Below the pieces are notes generated by a model. It was not told where the DNA came from. It made no database searches and saw only the letters and a list, made by a program, of their open reading frames with translations. 64,000 nt of DNA from assembly GCF_014199295.1 (NCBI RefSeq), contig NZ_JACIJH010000011.1, positions 1 through 64,000 of the forward strand, read 5' to 3'. Below are positions 21,818-31,400 of this stretch, in pieces (the first letter of the stretch is position 1; every line of letters starts with the position of its first letter). This DNA comes from Sphingopyxis panaciterrulae (lineage in GTDB: Bacteria; Pseudomonadota; Alphaproteobacteria; Sphingomonadales; Sphingomonadaceae). The position numbers were made by a program, and so were the translations under genes.

Positions 21818-24805
21818 CTATAGGCTCATGCCAAGGCTGCGACCCTTTTCGATGCCGACGCTGCTCGCGAGGTCCTGCGCAAGCTGACGGCCCGTCTCGA
21901 TCTGGATGCCAAGCTCGGGCTTGCGGGCGCGCAGGACAGACTCCATCTGCGCATCGCGTTCGAGGCTCTTCGCCATGCCCGCCATCTGCTCGGACATCTT
22001 GCGGGCGCCGCGATGATCGCCGTCTTGCTGGAGGGCATCGCGTTGCTGGCCAAGCTCGCGCCACCCTTCGACAAAGCGGTCGGCGCGTTTGGCGGGATCG
22101 GTGCGAACGTCGGCCTCGTGCTGCATCGCGCGGAGCGCGCCATTGACACGGCCGCGCGACGCTTCGCCGACCAGGCCGGGATCGCGGGCGTAGGCTTCCT
22201 CCATATCCCTCGCGGAGTGCCAGCCGGCCCTGTCCAGCGCGTCGCGGGCCTTGTCGAGTTCGGCGCGCTGGTGGGGCAGGATGGGCAGGTCCCTGTCCTG
22301 CATCTTCCAGATATCGGAGATGGCGCGAGCATGGCGCTCGACGGCAAATCGCCGGACATGCTCGCGATCGGCCTGCGCTGCCTTCGCCGGGTCGGCGGCG
22401 GGCGTCGAGGGACGAAAGTCGGCGAAGATGCCGCGTTGCCGTTCGGGCGCGGCCGGTGCGCCGCGATCCTGCCCGCCGATGGAAAGGCGCAGGCCGTCGA
22501 ACATGCTGCGGGCCTTCTCGGGCGCTTGACGGACAATCTCGGCGACGCGTTCGCCGAACGCGATGCCGCGTCGCTCGGCGAACGAGCGAGCGGGATCGGC
22601 GCGCGCATAATCGCTCGCCATGTCCTTGGCACGCTCACGCGACAGGGTGCGCACGAGCTTGCCCTGATCCTTGAAGTCGTCGCGGCCATAGTGAAGCTGC
22701 ACGCCGTCACGATGCCGCGACAGCGCGACATAGGCGCCGTGGCGGTCCATGCCCGGCGTTGCCAGCACATGCGTCCGATCGACGGTCATGCCCTGCGCCT
22801 TGTGGATCGTCGCGGCGTAGCCATGATCGAGGTCGCGATAGTCTTTGGTGTCGAATGCGACCGAGCGCCCGTCGTCGGTGCGCACCGCCATGTTCCGCTC
22901 GCTGACACGTTCGATCGTCGCGAGCGTGCCGTTCTTCACTTCCAGGCTCCGCTCGTTGCGCAGGAACATGACGCGGTCGCCGCTAGCGAACATCCGATCA
23001 CCGCGCTCGACCTTGAGCGCGACATCATCACCAAGATCGCCGCTTGCCCGCATTGCGTCGCGCGCCGCCTCGTTGAGCTCGCGCACCTCGGCATTAGTGT
23101 GGGTGAGGATGATCCGGCTCGCATCTGGACTCGCCTGTCGATCGCGATCCCAACGATCGATCAGCTCGCCGCGTGCAGCCGCGCGCGTGTCGGTGGCATG
23201 CACCATATCCCTTGTCGCATAGCCGTCGATCGCGGCGCCGGTTCGCCCCGTCGCCAGATGCCGAGTCGCCTCTTGCTGCCAGCTCTCATGCTGGCGGCGA
23301 ACCTCGGTGATCTCGACGCCGCCATGTCGTTCGTGGATCGCGCGGAACGCCGCGCCCGCTTCGATCGCCTGCAACTGCTGCGGATCGCCGACCAGCACGA
23401 CCTTGGCGCCGGCATCGGCGGCGTGCGACATGACGCGTTCCATCTGCCTCGTGCCAACCATGCCCGCCTCGTCGATGACGAGCACGTCGCGTGATGTGAG
23501 CAGATCGCGCCCCTGCGCCCAGCCATGTTCGAGGCTGGCGATCGTGCGCGACGCGATGCCCGAACCATTCTCCAGGCCTTCAGCGGCGATGCCCGACAGC
23601 GCCGCGCCGCGCACCTCCAGCCCGGCGTGTTCCCAAGCCTCGCGCGCCACGCCGAGCATCGCGCTCTTGCCGGTCCCGGCATAGCCGACGACGATGCCAA
23701 GCCCGCGCCCGTCTGTCACACGCTCGAACGCGGCGCGCTGCTCACCCGAAAGCTCCAGACCGCGCTCCGCTGCGCGCGCCAGCGCGCCCTTCCGGTTGCT
23801 GTTCAACACACGATGCCGCTCGCGCTGTGCCATGACCTCGGCTGCGCGCTGCAACCGCTGCTCGGTCTCGATCATGTCGTGGCTGGTGAACCGGTCTTCG
23901 CCGCGTCCGTCCTGGCCGAGTTCGATCAGATCGGGCGACGATCGCACCGCGCCGAGCACGGCATCGAACTGTTCGCGCCCATCGCTGTGGCGATGCGCGA
24001 ACATGGCAAGGTCGCGGTTCGCGAAGGTGGCTTGCCCGTGGGTGATCGCATCGAGCGCGACGCGCGGCTCCGCAATGATCCGCTCGCCGTTGCGGCGCGC
24101 GATCTCGCGATGTTGCTCAATGCGCTCGGCCTGAAGCCCGCGGCCCTCCATGCGCGATGCGGCGGGGCCGATCTTGTCCTGCGGCTCGAGGCCGATGCCC
24201 TGCGCCTCCAGCGACCGATGATCGATGCGCGCTTCGATATCGAGTTCGGCGAGGCGGGTGTTGACATGATCAGCCCAACGCTCGCGCCACTGTTCGACAA
24301 GCTCCGTGCGATTCCAGTCGCGAACCTTGGCGCCAAACCCCGCTTCGCCGTCCTTGTCGGTGACGATCTCGCGCATCGTCAGCATGACATGGGCGTGTGG
24401 CTTCGCCAGCCCATCGGCACCGATGTCCCAATGGACATTGAGGTCGGCAATCATGCCCAGATCCACAAACTCGGATTGCACAAAGTCGCGGGCGAGTTCG
24501 ATGCCCTGCGCCTGGTTCATCTCGCGCGGGATCGCGAACTCGACCTCGCGGACAAGCTGGGCATCCTTCCGCTTCTCGGTTGCCTCGACCGCGTTCCAGA
24601 GCCTTTCGCGGGCGGCGAATTCCTCCGGCGCATTCTCGGGCAAGAGCACCTCGCTGTGCACAACGCCCGGCTTGTTGGTGAAGTCATGGTCGCGGTCGAG
24701 CCGTTCATCGTGCAGGCGCTCGCCAGCGCGATAGGCGGCCGCCGCGACCGCGCTGCGCCCCGCGCCGCGACCGATGACTTTGACCGAGAGATGGAAAATC
24801 GCCAT
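21818..24805 (-). CDS. traA: Ti-type conjugative transfer relaxase TraA
   Basis: The 995-residue protein joins a MobA/MobL relaxase domain (residues 1-220, with the metal-binding KPHAHVMLTMR, His137 and His139) to a TraI/TrwC-like helicase (Walker A GYAGTGKS at 374-381, Walker B VLVIDEAGMV at 441-450, later GYAATIHKAQGMT and VALSRHRD). It nicks the transfer origin and unwinds the strand for conjugation. ATG at 24805 gives the canonical start MAIFHLSVKVIGRG. A 37-codon upstream extension has no support. traC lies divergently at 24979, so the 173-bp gap probably holds the transfer origin. No type IV secretion genes are visible, so transfer would need a helper. Confidence 0.92.
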   Translation of the reverse strand: MAIFHLSVKVIGRGAGRSAVAAAAYRAGERLHDERLDRDHDFTNKPGVVHSEVLLPENAPEEFAARERLWNAVEATEKRKDAQLVREVEFAIPREMNQAQGIELARDFVQSEFVDLGMIADLNVHWDIGADGLAKPHAHVMLTMREIVTDKDGEAGFGAKVRDWNRTELVEQWRERWADHVNTRLAELDIEARIDHRSLEAQGIGLEPQDKIGPAASRMEGRGLQAERIEQHREIARRNGERIIAEPRVALDAITHGQATFANRDLAMFAHRHSDGREQFDAVLGAVRSSPDLIELGQDGRGEDRFTSHDMIETEQRLQRAAEVMAQRERHRVLNSNRKGALARAAERGLELSGEQRAAFERVTDGRGLGIVVGYAGTGKSAMLGVAREAWEHAGLEVRGAALSGIAAEGLENGSGIASRTIASLEHGWAQGRDLLTSRDVLVIDEAGMVGTRQMERVMSHAADAGAKVVLVGDPQQLQAIEAGAAFRAIHERHGGVEITEVRRQHESWQQEATRHLATGRTGAAIDGYATRDMVHATDTRAAARGELIDRWDRDRQASPDASRIILTHTNAEVRELNEAARDAMRASGDLGDDVALKVERGDRMFASGDRVMFLRNERSLEVKNGTLATIERVSERNMAVRTDDGRSVAFDTKDYRDLDHGYAATIHKAQGMTVDRTHVLATPGMDRHGAYVALSRHRDGVQLHYGRDDFKDQGKLVRTLSRERAKDMASDYARADPARSFAERRGIAFGERVAEIVRQAPEKARSMFDGLRLSIGGQDRGAPAAPERQRGIFADFRPSTPAADPAKAAQADREHVRRFAVERHARAISDIWKMQDRDLPILPHQRAELDKARDALDRAGWHSARDMEEAYARDPGLVGEASRGRVNGALRAMQHEADVRTDPAKRADRFVEGWRELGQQRDALQQDGDHRGARKMSEQMAGMAKSLERDAQMESVLRARKPELGIQIETGRQLAQDLASSVGIEKGRSLGMSL

Positions 24806-24978
24806 TGCGGCAATCCATCTACACTTCAAAGCGGACGTCGGCACGACGTATAAGCGCGCCCTTCTCGAATAAATTCTCGTGCGGGACTGGGTTGTTCCAT
24901 GCTGTCCCGGCAACACTACTGCATCACCGACGCCGCTCTTCTATCATGGCCGCATTGCCACAGAATGGAGACTTTGCG
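24806..24978. promoter_or_regulatory. traA-traC divergent intergenic region, candidate oriT
   Basis: In Ti-type systems the transfer origin lies between traA and the divergent traCD genes. This 173-bp gap is the only such region here and must also hold both promoters. It contains A/T-richer sequence near 24850-24880. I cannot identify a nick site by eye. The assignment is from synteny. Confidence 0.4.
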
Positions 24979-25284
24979 ATGCGCAAACCCCGCGATATCG
25001 ATTCGGAATTGAAGGCGCTCGAAGCCAAAGCGAAGACCCTCAAGGAACGCCGCGTTCGCCACCTCGGCGAACTCGTCATTGCGACCGGTGCCGATGCGCT
25101 TGATGCCGACATGCTCGCCGGCGCATTGCTTGGCGCCGTCGCGGTCAAGGATACAAGCGTGGAGGAGGGCTGGCGCAAGGCAGGCGCGCGCTTCTTTCAG
25201 CGCGGCGCAAGCAAAGCTGCGGCGCGATCTGATCGCGGTGCAGCGAATGACACAACGACTGACGGCCATGCGGCATCGGCTTGA
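24979..25284 (+). CDS. traC: Conjugal transfer protein TraC-like
   Basis: The 101-residue product is a small helical protein with an N-terminal coiled coil (DIDSELKALEAKAKTLKERR) and the segment GWRKAGARFFQR, like the roughly 98-residue TraC proteins encoded divergently from traA in Ti-type systems. It probably belongs to the DNA-processing complex at oriT. GGAG at 24967-24970 precedes the ATG at 24979. It overlaps traD. Confidence 0.72.
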   Translation: MRKPRDIDSELKALEAKAKTLKERRVRHLGELVIATGADALDADMLAGALLGAVAVKDTSVEEGWRKAGARFFQRGASKAAARSDRGAANDTTTDGHAASA

Positions 25285-25528
25285 AGCGGTGAAAGCACGG
25301 ACCGGCATGCGCGAATGGCAAGTGAAGCGGCGCGAACGCACGCGGCAACTCATTGAGCTGGGCGGTCTCGTCGTCAAAGCCGAGCTCGTCGATCTCACCG
25401 ACGACGATCGCGCGATGCTCTATGGCGCCTTCCTGTGGATGGCGAACAAGCTCAGGAGCGGCGAGCGCGCCCATGCCGCAGCGCTGTGGAAGCGGCGCGG
25501 GAAGCGCGCGTTCGACGCCGAGAGCTGA
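25247..25528 (+). CDS. traD: Conjugal transfer protein TraD-like
   Basis: The conserved part is QVKRRERTRQLIELGGLVVK followed by LTDDDRAMLYGAFLW, as in the small TraD proteins (about 70 residues) of Ti-type plasmids. The start is uncertain: ATGs at 25247, 25268 and 25307 are all in frame. The first overlaps traC by 38 bp. It is an accessory of the relaxosome by family association. Confidence 0.7.
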   Translation: MTQRLTAMRHRLEAVKARTGMREWQVKRRERTRQLIELGGLVVKAELVDLTDDDRAMLYGAFLWMANKLRSGERAHAAALWKRRGKRAFDAES

Positions 25529-25531
25529 CGT

Positions 25532-25945
25532 CTATTTCTTGCGCGGTCGTCCGCCGCGCCCGTTCTTGCCGAGCCCGATCTCCTTCGCGAGCGCGCGGCG
25601 CTTCTCGGCATAGTTGGGGGCGACCATCGGATAGTCCGGCGACAGATTCCACTTCGCACGATAATCTTCGGGCGTCATGTCATGGTCCGTCATCAGGTGG
25701 CGCCGAAGTGTTTTGAACTTCTTGCCGTCTTCGAGGCAGATGATGTAGTCGGGCTTCGTCGACGCGCGGAGCGATACCGCCGGTTCCTGTTTGGCTTCGG
25801 GCTCGTCGGCCTCCCCAAGTCCGGCGAGCGCGTCGTGCACGGTCTTGATGACCAGCGGCAGATCGGACACGGCCACATTATTGTTGCTGACGTGCGCCGC
25901 TACAATGTCGGCGGTGAGCGTGACGAGCGCTTCGGCATCTTGCAT
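25532..25945 (-). CDS. MucR/Ros-family zinc-finger regulator
   Basis: The 137-residue product has a helical N-terminal half and the MucR/Ros zinc-finger region (CLEDGKKFKTLRRHLMTDHD, then MTPEDYRAKWNL), with a basic C-terminal tail (GKNGRGGRPRKK). Such proteins bind AT-rich sites and silence horizontally acquired or conjugation genes in alphaproteobacteria. It sits beside traCD and faces them tail to tail, and may regulate transfer of this element. Confidence 0.9.
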   Translation of the reverse strand: MQDAEALVTLTADIVAAHVSNNNVAVSDLPLVIKTVHDALAGLGEADEPEAKQEPAVSLRASTKPDYIICLEDGKKFKTLRRHLMTDHDMTPEDYRAKWNLSPDYPMVAPNYAEKRRALAKEIGLGKNGRGGRPRKK

Positions 25946-26021
25946 TTTTTGTTCTCCTTGGACCCGGCGGCATGACCCTTACTATTCTAAGCTACGGACA
26001 TGCCCGTATCCGGACGCCACT

Positions 26022-26528
26022 TCAAGTAAGGCGCGCAGTGACTCTGCGGCATCGCGCCAGCGCGCGCCCGATATGATTTTCGACCGCCTTGCAGCTCACC
26101 CCGAGTTCGTCGGCAATGTCCCGGTAGGCCATGCCGCGCAGCCGGTGCATCAGGAAGATGCGCCGGGTCTTTCGCGACAAGGGGCGGAGCGCTCGCCAAT
26201 AAGCGCGCCGCAGTTCCTTTCCCTCGAACCTTCGCTCCTGTTCGGGCGGCGTGACGCCATCGCGTTCCTCGTCGAACGGGTAGAGGACTCCCTGCCGCCT
26301 TTGTTGGCGTAACCGGTTGAGCCATATGTTGCGCGCGATCTTCGCCAGATAGGCCCGGGGATATTCGAGCGTCGCGAACCTGCCGCTGCCATAAAGGCGC
26401 ATGAACGCTTCCTGCGTCAGATCGGCCGCCTCGTCGCGCCCGACCTTCCGCCGGAAAAAGCCATGCACCCGCGCTCGTTCGGCCCGATAGAAGGCGTCGA
26501 AGGCGACCGCCGAAGCCGGCGCGGTCAC
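26022..26528 (-). CDS. ECF/FecI-type RNA polymerase sigma factor
   Basis: The 168-residue protein has sigma region 2 (DAFYRAERARVHGFFRRKVG, EAADLTQEAFMRLYG, PRAYLAKIARNIWLNRLRQQ) and region 4 (LSRKTRRIFLMHRLRGMAYR, DIADELGVSCKAVENHIGRA). It fits the FecI-like subgroup. No FecR-type anti-sigma gene follows. Instead its GTG start (26528) overlaps by GTGA the stop of a nucleotidyltransferase-like gene, an unusual partner. The regulon cannot be deduced. Confidence 0.88.
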   Translation of the reverse strand: MTAPASAVAFDAFYRAERARVHGFFRRKVGRDEAADLTQEAFMRLYGSGRFATLEYPRAYLAKIARNIWLNRLRQQRRQGVLYPFDEERDGVTPPEQERRFEGKELRRAYWRALRPLSRKTRRIFLMHRLRGMAYRDIADELGVSCKAVENHIGRALARCRRVTARLT

Positions 26529-27019
26529 GGCCGCACCCCTTTACGCTCGCGCGGCAAGAGCGGCGCATCGCGCGAAGCGCGATAGAGGGTGATGCCTGCC
26601 TCGATACGGTCGAGGATGAAGGTGTCGCGCTCGGCCTTGGCGACGCGGATGTCGGCTCTGGAGTAAAACTCGAGGCCAACCGCGCAGCGATTGCCGAGCT
26701 CGTCGTCGATCACGTCACGGGCGCGGGTCCAGCATTCGGCTTCCTTGAACAGCGGATGATTGACGACGATCCAGAATTCGTAATCGGAAAAGTTGATCGT
26801 ATCATCGTCTTCGTACCAACTCGTCCGCGCATAGGGGCCGATCAGGATGATGCGGCGAATCTCGCCCGGCTCGGGCGCCTGCACCGCATCGGGATCGAAG
26901 CAGGCGCGCAAGATGCGCGTGATCCGCTCGACCTCCTGCTGCTTGCGGCGGATCAGATGGCCGACGCGCGCCATCACGACTTCGCGCGCGTAAACGTCGT
27001 TCGCTTTGGGGGTATGCAT
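26525..27019 (-). CDS. Degenerate nucleotidyltransferase-like protein
   Basis: The 164-residue product has the shape of a minimal nucleotidyltransferase: RRIILIGPYARTSWYEDDDT and FSDYEFWIVV. The active-site Ser of the usual GSYAR motif is Pro62, and the DxD pair is D79-x-E81, so catalysis is doubtful. An N-terminal helix (ARVGHLIRRKQQEVERITRI) resembles the start of the nucleotidyltransferase-HEPN protein encoded at 27238-28158. The ATG at 27019 is chosen. An upstream start would add 16 residues. It is coupled to the sigma-factor gene. Confidence 0.68.
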   Translation of the reverse strand: MHTPKANDVYAREVVMARVGHLIRRKQQEVERITRILRACFDPDAVQAPEPGEIRRIILIGPYARTSWYEDDDTINFSDYEFWIVVNHPLFKEAECWTRARDVIDDELGNRCAVGLEFYSRADIRVAKAERDTFILDRIEAGITLYRASRDAPLLPRERKGVRP

Positions 27020-27237
27020 GTTGAGCTCGCACAGCGGCGGTCCGCGCGTCAGCGCGCGAATGTGCAAGCGGTGTCCGCTGTGTGCCGATCGATCGGCTTA
27101 CAGCAACTGCCCGACCCTCGGCCGGACCTGCATGATGCTGGCAGGACGTTCCTCGGGATGGCCGCCAGTCATTCCATCCCGTGGGCGGGATTATGCCAGA
27201 AGCGGGGAGGCCCGGCAAGCCGGGCGGCCGCCCGCGT

Positions 27238-28158
27238 CTATTCGCGCACGGCCTTTTCGAGCTCCGTGATCCTGTCGGTGCAGACCTGATGGACGACGCG
27301 GCCGAGTTCCTCGACACGCTCGCCGAGCCAGGTCAGCTCTTCTTCGCTGATCCGGTAGTGCTTGGAATAGCGGGCCTTGGTGTAAGCCTCTTTCAACTTC
27401 TGGAACATTGCGCGTTCGCGGCGATTGGCTTCCGGCCAGATGCCGTAAAGGCGGCGGTCCAGCCCCTCGGCGAGCGAACGCAGGAATGCGATGTTGTGGT
27501 TGTACGGCGTGTAATAGGTCAGCGTCAGCAGTAGGCAGGCATAAAGACGCTCGGTGGTCTGGTGCATATCGAAGGCAGCGTCCTTCAAATACCCCTTGTC
27601 GATTCCAAACCGGGCAAATTCATACCGCTTCATCGCAGACGGGAATCCGTCCTCAAAATATTCTCTCGCGGTCGCCAAAGCTTGCTCCGAAGTCTTCGGT
27701 TTCGGCGTCGCCAATTCACGATCATCAGCCTCGTAAAGCGCGATGCCATCCTTCGCGACCTCCATGAAGAAGACCCGGCCATGCGCGAGCCCATCGTTGA
27801 CCTCGTGGAGCGAGTGGACGATGAAATTGACCGGCGTGCGCAGCGTCTTTTCGATCGTATACGCCCGGATCAGCCGCTCCTCGGCCTTGGCCCAATAGGC
27901 GGCGCGATCAGTCAGTTCCTTCTGGCTGACGATGACGAGAATATCGTAATCGGATTTATACTGGTTGGCAGACGCCCGCGCGTCGACCCAATCATCCCTC
28001 GCGTAGCTGCCGAACAGGATGATCTTCAATATGCGGGCGCCCTTGCGGCGCCCGGTCGCATTCTCGGTCGCGGCACCGAACTCGTCGAAGATGATTTCGA
28101 CGATGCGTTCGAGCTCGCGCTGCTTGGCGGCTGGCAGATGATCGACGTCTGTTCGCAT
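27238..28158 (-). CDS. Nucleotidyltransferase-HEPN domain fusion protein
   Basis: The 306-residue protein has an N-terminal nucleotidyltransferase (ILFGSYARDDW with G50-S51, and SDYDILVIV with D70 and D72) and a C-terminal helical HEPN domain (about 155-306, including MHQTTERLYACLLLTLTYY and NHNIAFLRSLAE). In two-gene MNT-HEPN systems the transferase AMPylates and silences the HEPN RNase. Here both are in one chain. It is frequent on alphaproteobacterial mobile elements, with unknown target. It is divergent from the STAND-nuclease gene. Confidence 0.85.
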   Translation of the reverse strand: MRTDVDHLPAAKQRELERIVEIIFDEFGAATENATGRRKGARILKIILFGSYARDDWVDARASANQYKSDYDILVIVSQKELTDRAAYWAKAEERLIRAYTIEKTLRTPVNFIVHSLHEVNDGLAHGRVFFMEVAKDGIALYEADDRELATPKPKTSEQALATAREYFEDGFPSAMKRYEFARFGIDKGYLKDAAFDMHQTTERLYACLLLTLTYYTPYNHNIAFLRSLAEGLDRRLYGIWPEANRRERAMFQKLKEAYTKARYSKHYRISEEELTWLGERVEELGRVVHQVCTDRITELEKAVRE

Positions 28159-28436
28159 GCGTGCAGGAATCTTCGGGCAATGCCCGTCACTTGGCAAGAA
28201 CAGATTGCCCGGCGCTCTGCGGGGGGCGTCGATAACCAGTCCATTCCGAGGATCGCCAGCCTATCAGCGCACTTCGGAACTGGCCGACTAGAGACTGTCG
28301 GCTTGTAAGGCAGTTCAGGTGAATGAGGACGTACTGCGGAGCCGAACATCCGCCTCGTCGACGGCATGGGCCTTAATCAGCATTTTCGGGTTTAGGTTGA
28401 GGTTTAATTCCTTGTAGGGGACGCTATCTTCGAACG

Positions 28437-31400
28437 ATGCCGATCCCGCACTTTCTGCCTCGCGCACTAACCGCTCGGATCGATGGCTCGGAGCGGTTGA
28501 TCCATCACACCGACCTTCTGGCTCTCCCGGCGAACCTCGTCATTCTTGGTGAAGCGGGAATGGGGAAGTCCCGCCTCCTTGAAGAATTGCAGGGCGAGAG
28601 GGTCAAGCTCGTCACCGCGCAGCGTCTCATCAACCATCACGATCCGGTCAAGCTTGTCGCAGGCGTAGATTGTCTTTTGGTCGATGCGCTCGACGAAGCC
28701 TCAGCCTTCAGGGAGGGCGAGGCAGTTAGCGGCGCGCTCGCGAAGATCGAGCAATCCGGTGTTGGTCGCTTCATTCTGAGTTGCCGATCCGAAGATTGGC
28801 AGGCGGCTACCACTGTTTCCCTGATCAGGGAAACGTTCGGCGCGGCGCCCTTGGAATTACAGTTGCAGCCCTTCGACGAAAGCCAGATCCGCGGATTTCT
28901 TACCGGCGAACTCGGATCCGAGGGAGCGGCAGCCGTCTTTGCCGATTACAAGCGCTTGGGCTTCAGCGAATGGCTCGGCAATCCGCAAACGCTGATCATG
29001 CTTGCTGAAGTGGTTAGGGCAGGCCAGTCGCCCAAGACGACCGGCGACCTGTTCTCGCGTTATGTCGAGCTGAACTTGCCCGAAGGAAATCAGGCCCGGC
29101 GCGAGCGCGGCGCCGAAGTTTCCATGGACGCTCGGCTGGATGTTCTTGGCGCGGCCTTCGCCGCGCTGATCCTGTCGGGCAAGGCGGCGTTGGCGAAGGC
29201 CGCTGCGGCTCCGAACGATGGAGACCTTCGCTTGTCGGAACTGGAACCGCTTCCGGGAAATACGGACTGGAATCTCGTCTCGGGCAATCGCCTAATCCGG
29301 GCTTATCCCGGCGATCCCAATCGGCTCTTATACGCCCACCGCCGTATCGGCGAATGGCTTGCTGCAAGATGGCTCGCACGTCGGGCAAAATCAGATCAGG
29401 CGCGCGAACGGCTTCTGGCAGCGCTCACCGTTCATCATGTCGTTCCTGCCAGCTTGCGTGGGCTTTTCGCGTGGTTGGCGCAGTATCGGGACTTCTCGCT
29501 CTCGGTCATTAAGACCGATCCGATGGCGGTGGTCGAATATGGTGATGCCGATGCGCTTCGCGATGATGAGGCGGAAGCGCTCTTCCGCGCGCTGGAAGAG
29601 CTTGCGAAGGCAGATCCCTATTTCGCGGGGTGGGGAGATTTTCGCGCCAAGGCCCTCGTTCGCGGACATATGCGCGAGCATTCCATTGATGCCGTGCTCG
29701 ACCAAAACCGAAACGAACGGCTGCGCCTCTTGCTGGCATCTCAGTTCAAGGGGGAACAACTCCCGGAAGATGTCGTGTCTCAGCTGCGCACTGCGGTGCT
29801 AGATGAGGACGCCTTCTACCCATTGCGGGAGGAGCTTTCCAAGGCTGTCATAGGAAATGTGGACGCAGAAGATATTCGGGCTCTGGTGGAAGAGCTTCGT
29901 CGGCAAGCGACGAATGACTCAACGAGGCTCGCTTCGAGCCTTATGCTCGAAGCTGGTCTTGACCTGTTCGATGACGAGCAGATCGTGCAGACGATTATGG
30001 CCGATTGTGGCAATGCGCTTTGCGCGGTTCCCCAAGAGGGGGAAGATCGCATGTCTGCGAAAACCTGGAGCTATCGGCGGGACGTGCCCGACGCTCGTCT
30101 GATCTCATTCCTCGACTGCTTCGCTGATTATGCGGACGCGCTTCTGCCGGAATATCGCAGTATCGAATCAGCCGACGTTATCGGGCTGGGCGATGCGCTC
30201 GTCGCACGGCATTTGATGGTTGGTCCAGTTGATCCCGTGCGGCTGATCAGATGGTTGGAGGCATTCGGCGGCCGGGACAGCTATGTTGCGAGCGACGAGA
30301 AGACGATCGCTCAATTTCTGCGCGAGAATGACGAGGTCCGGCGCGCCATCCAGATTCACAAACTGGGGCAGATCAAGACGCCGAAGGAGTTTTTCGAGGC
30401 CAACTATGCAATGGCCGACGCAAAGCACGACCTCGCATTTACCGATGGTGATCTCGCTGCGTTTCTCGAGAAGCAGGATGCGAGCTTCCCATGGGAAGCC
30501 GCAGTGCGATCGATCCGTCACTCCGAAACCGAGGGTGTCGAGACTCGTGCTGCAGCAAGACGCTTTTCCGGTAGCGATGACGAATATCACGCGCTGCTGG
30601 AATCCTTGCTCAACCCCGGGAAGCACCCTTGGGAAGTCGAGCAGGAAAAGAAGCGATCCGAGCGGGCGTCCGAGCGCGAGGTGCGCTGGGCCAGTTTCCG
30701 GGAGGGCGTAGCCAAGGAACGCAAGCAGGTCGAGCAGGCGCGCTACGGTGTGATCCAGCAGGTCGCGAACGTATACTTTGCGCGATACTCCGATCTTGAA
30801 AGTCTCGAAGGTGCGGAGGCGCGCCTGATTGCTTTGTGCGGCGAGGACATGCTTCCGTCGATCCGGATAGGTCTAGAAACCTATCTCGGTATCGCTCCGC
30901 TCGAACCGAGCGCTGCCGATGCGGCCGCGAGCTATGCCGAGAACCGGATGTGGAGCGCGCGCTATATTCTGCTGGCAGGCCTTGCAGAGCGGTTTCGTAC
31001 GACAGGCGCACTGGGCGATCTGACACGCGACCAGTTGGTCGCCGCTCAGCTCCATTCCGCGAATTTTGCGCTCCAGTCCGACGAATGGTCCGATCTTCGA
31101 AAGGCCATTTGGGATCGCATCGTTTCCGACAAGGGAGCCTTCGAAGAATATGCCCGCCTCATGGTCGAACCATCGTTCGCCAAGGTCAGCGAGTTCACCA
31201 CGGGTCTTTATGAGATTTTGCAGGAAGGGCGCGCCGCGCATCCCCATCTCGTCGATAGTCTGGTCGCGGAATGGCTCCACCGTTTTCCCGATATGCACTT
31301 CCGTTCCGAGGCCGAGCTCATGGACGTGCTCCTCCGAAAAGGAGATTGGGCTATTCTCGCTCCGCTGATCGAGCAACGGCTTGCAATGAAGGAATTGCAC

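Noticed and set aside
22013-24853. Two long plus-strand frames opposite traA
   Set aside because: Antisense of the relaxase/helicase gene, no family resemblance.
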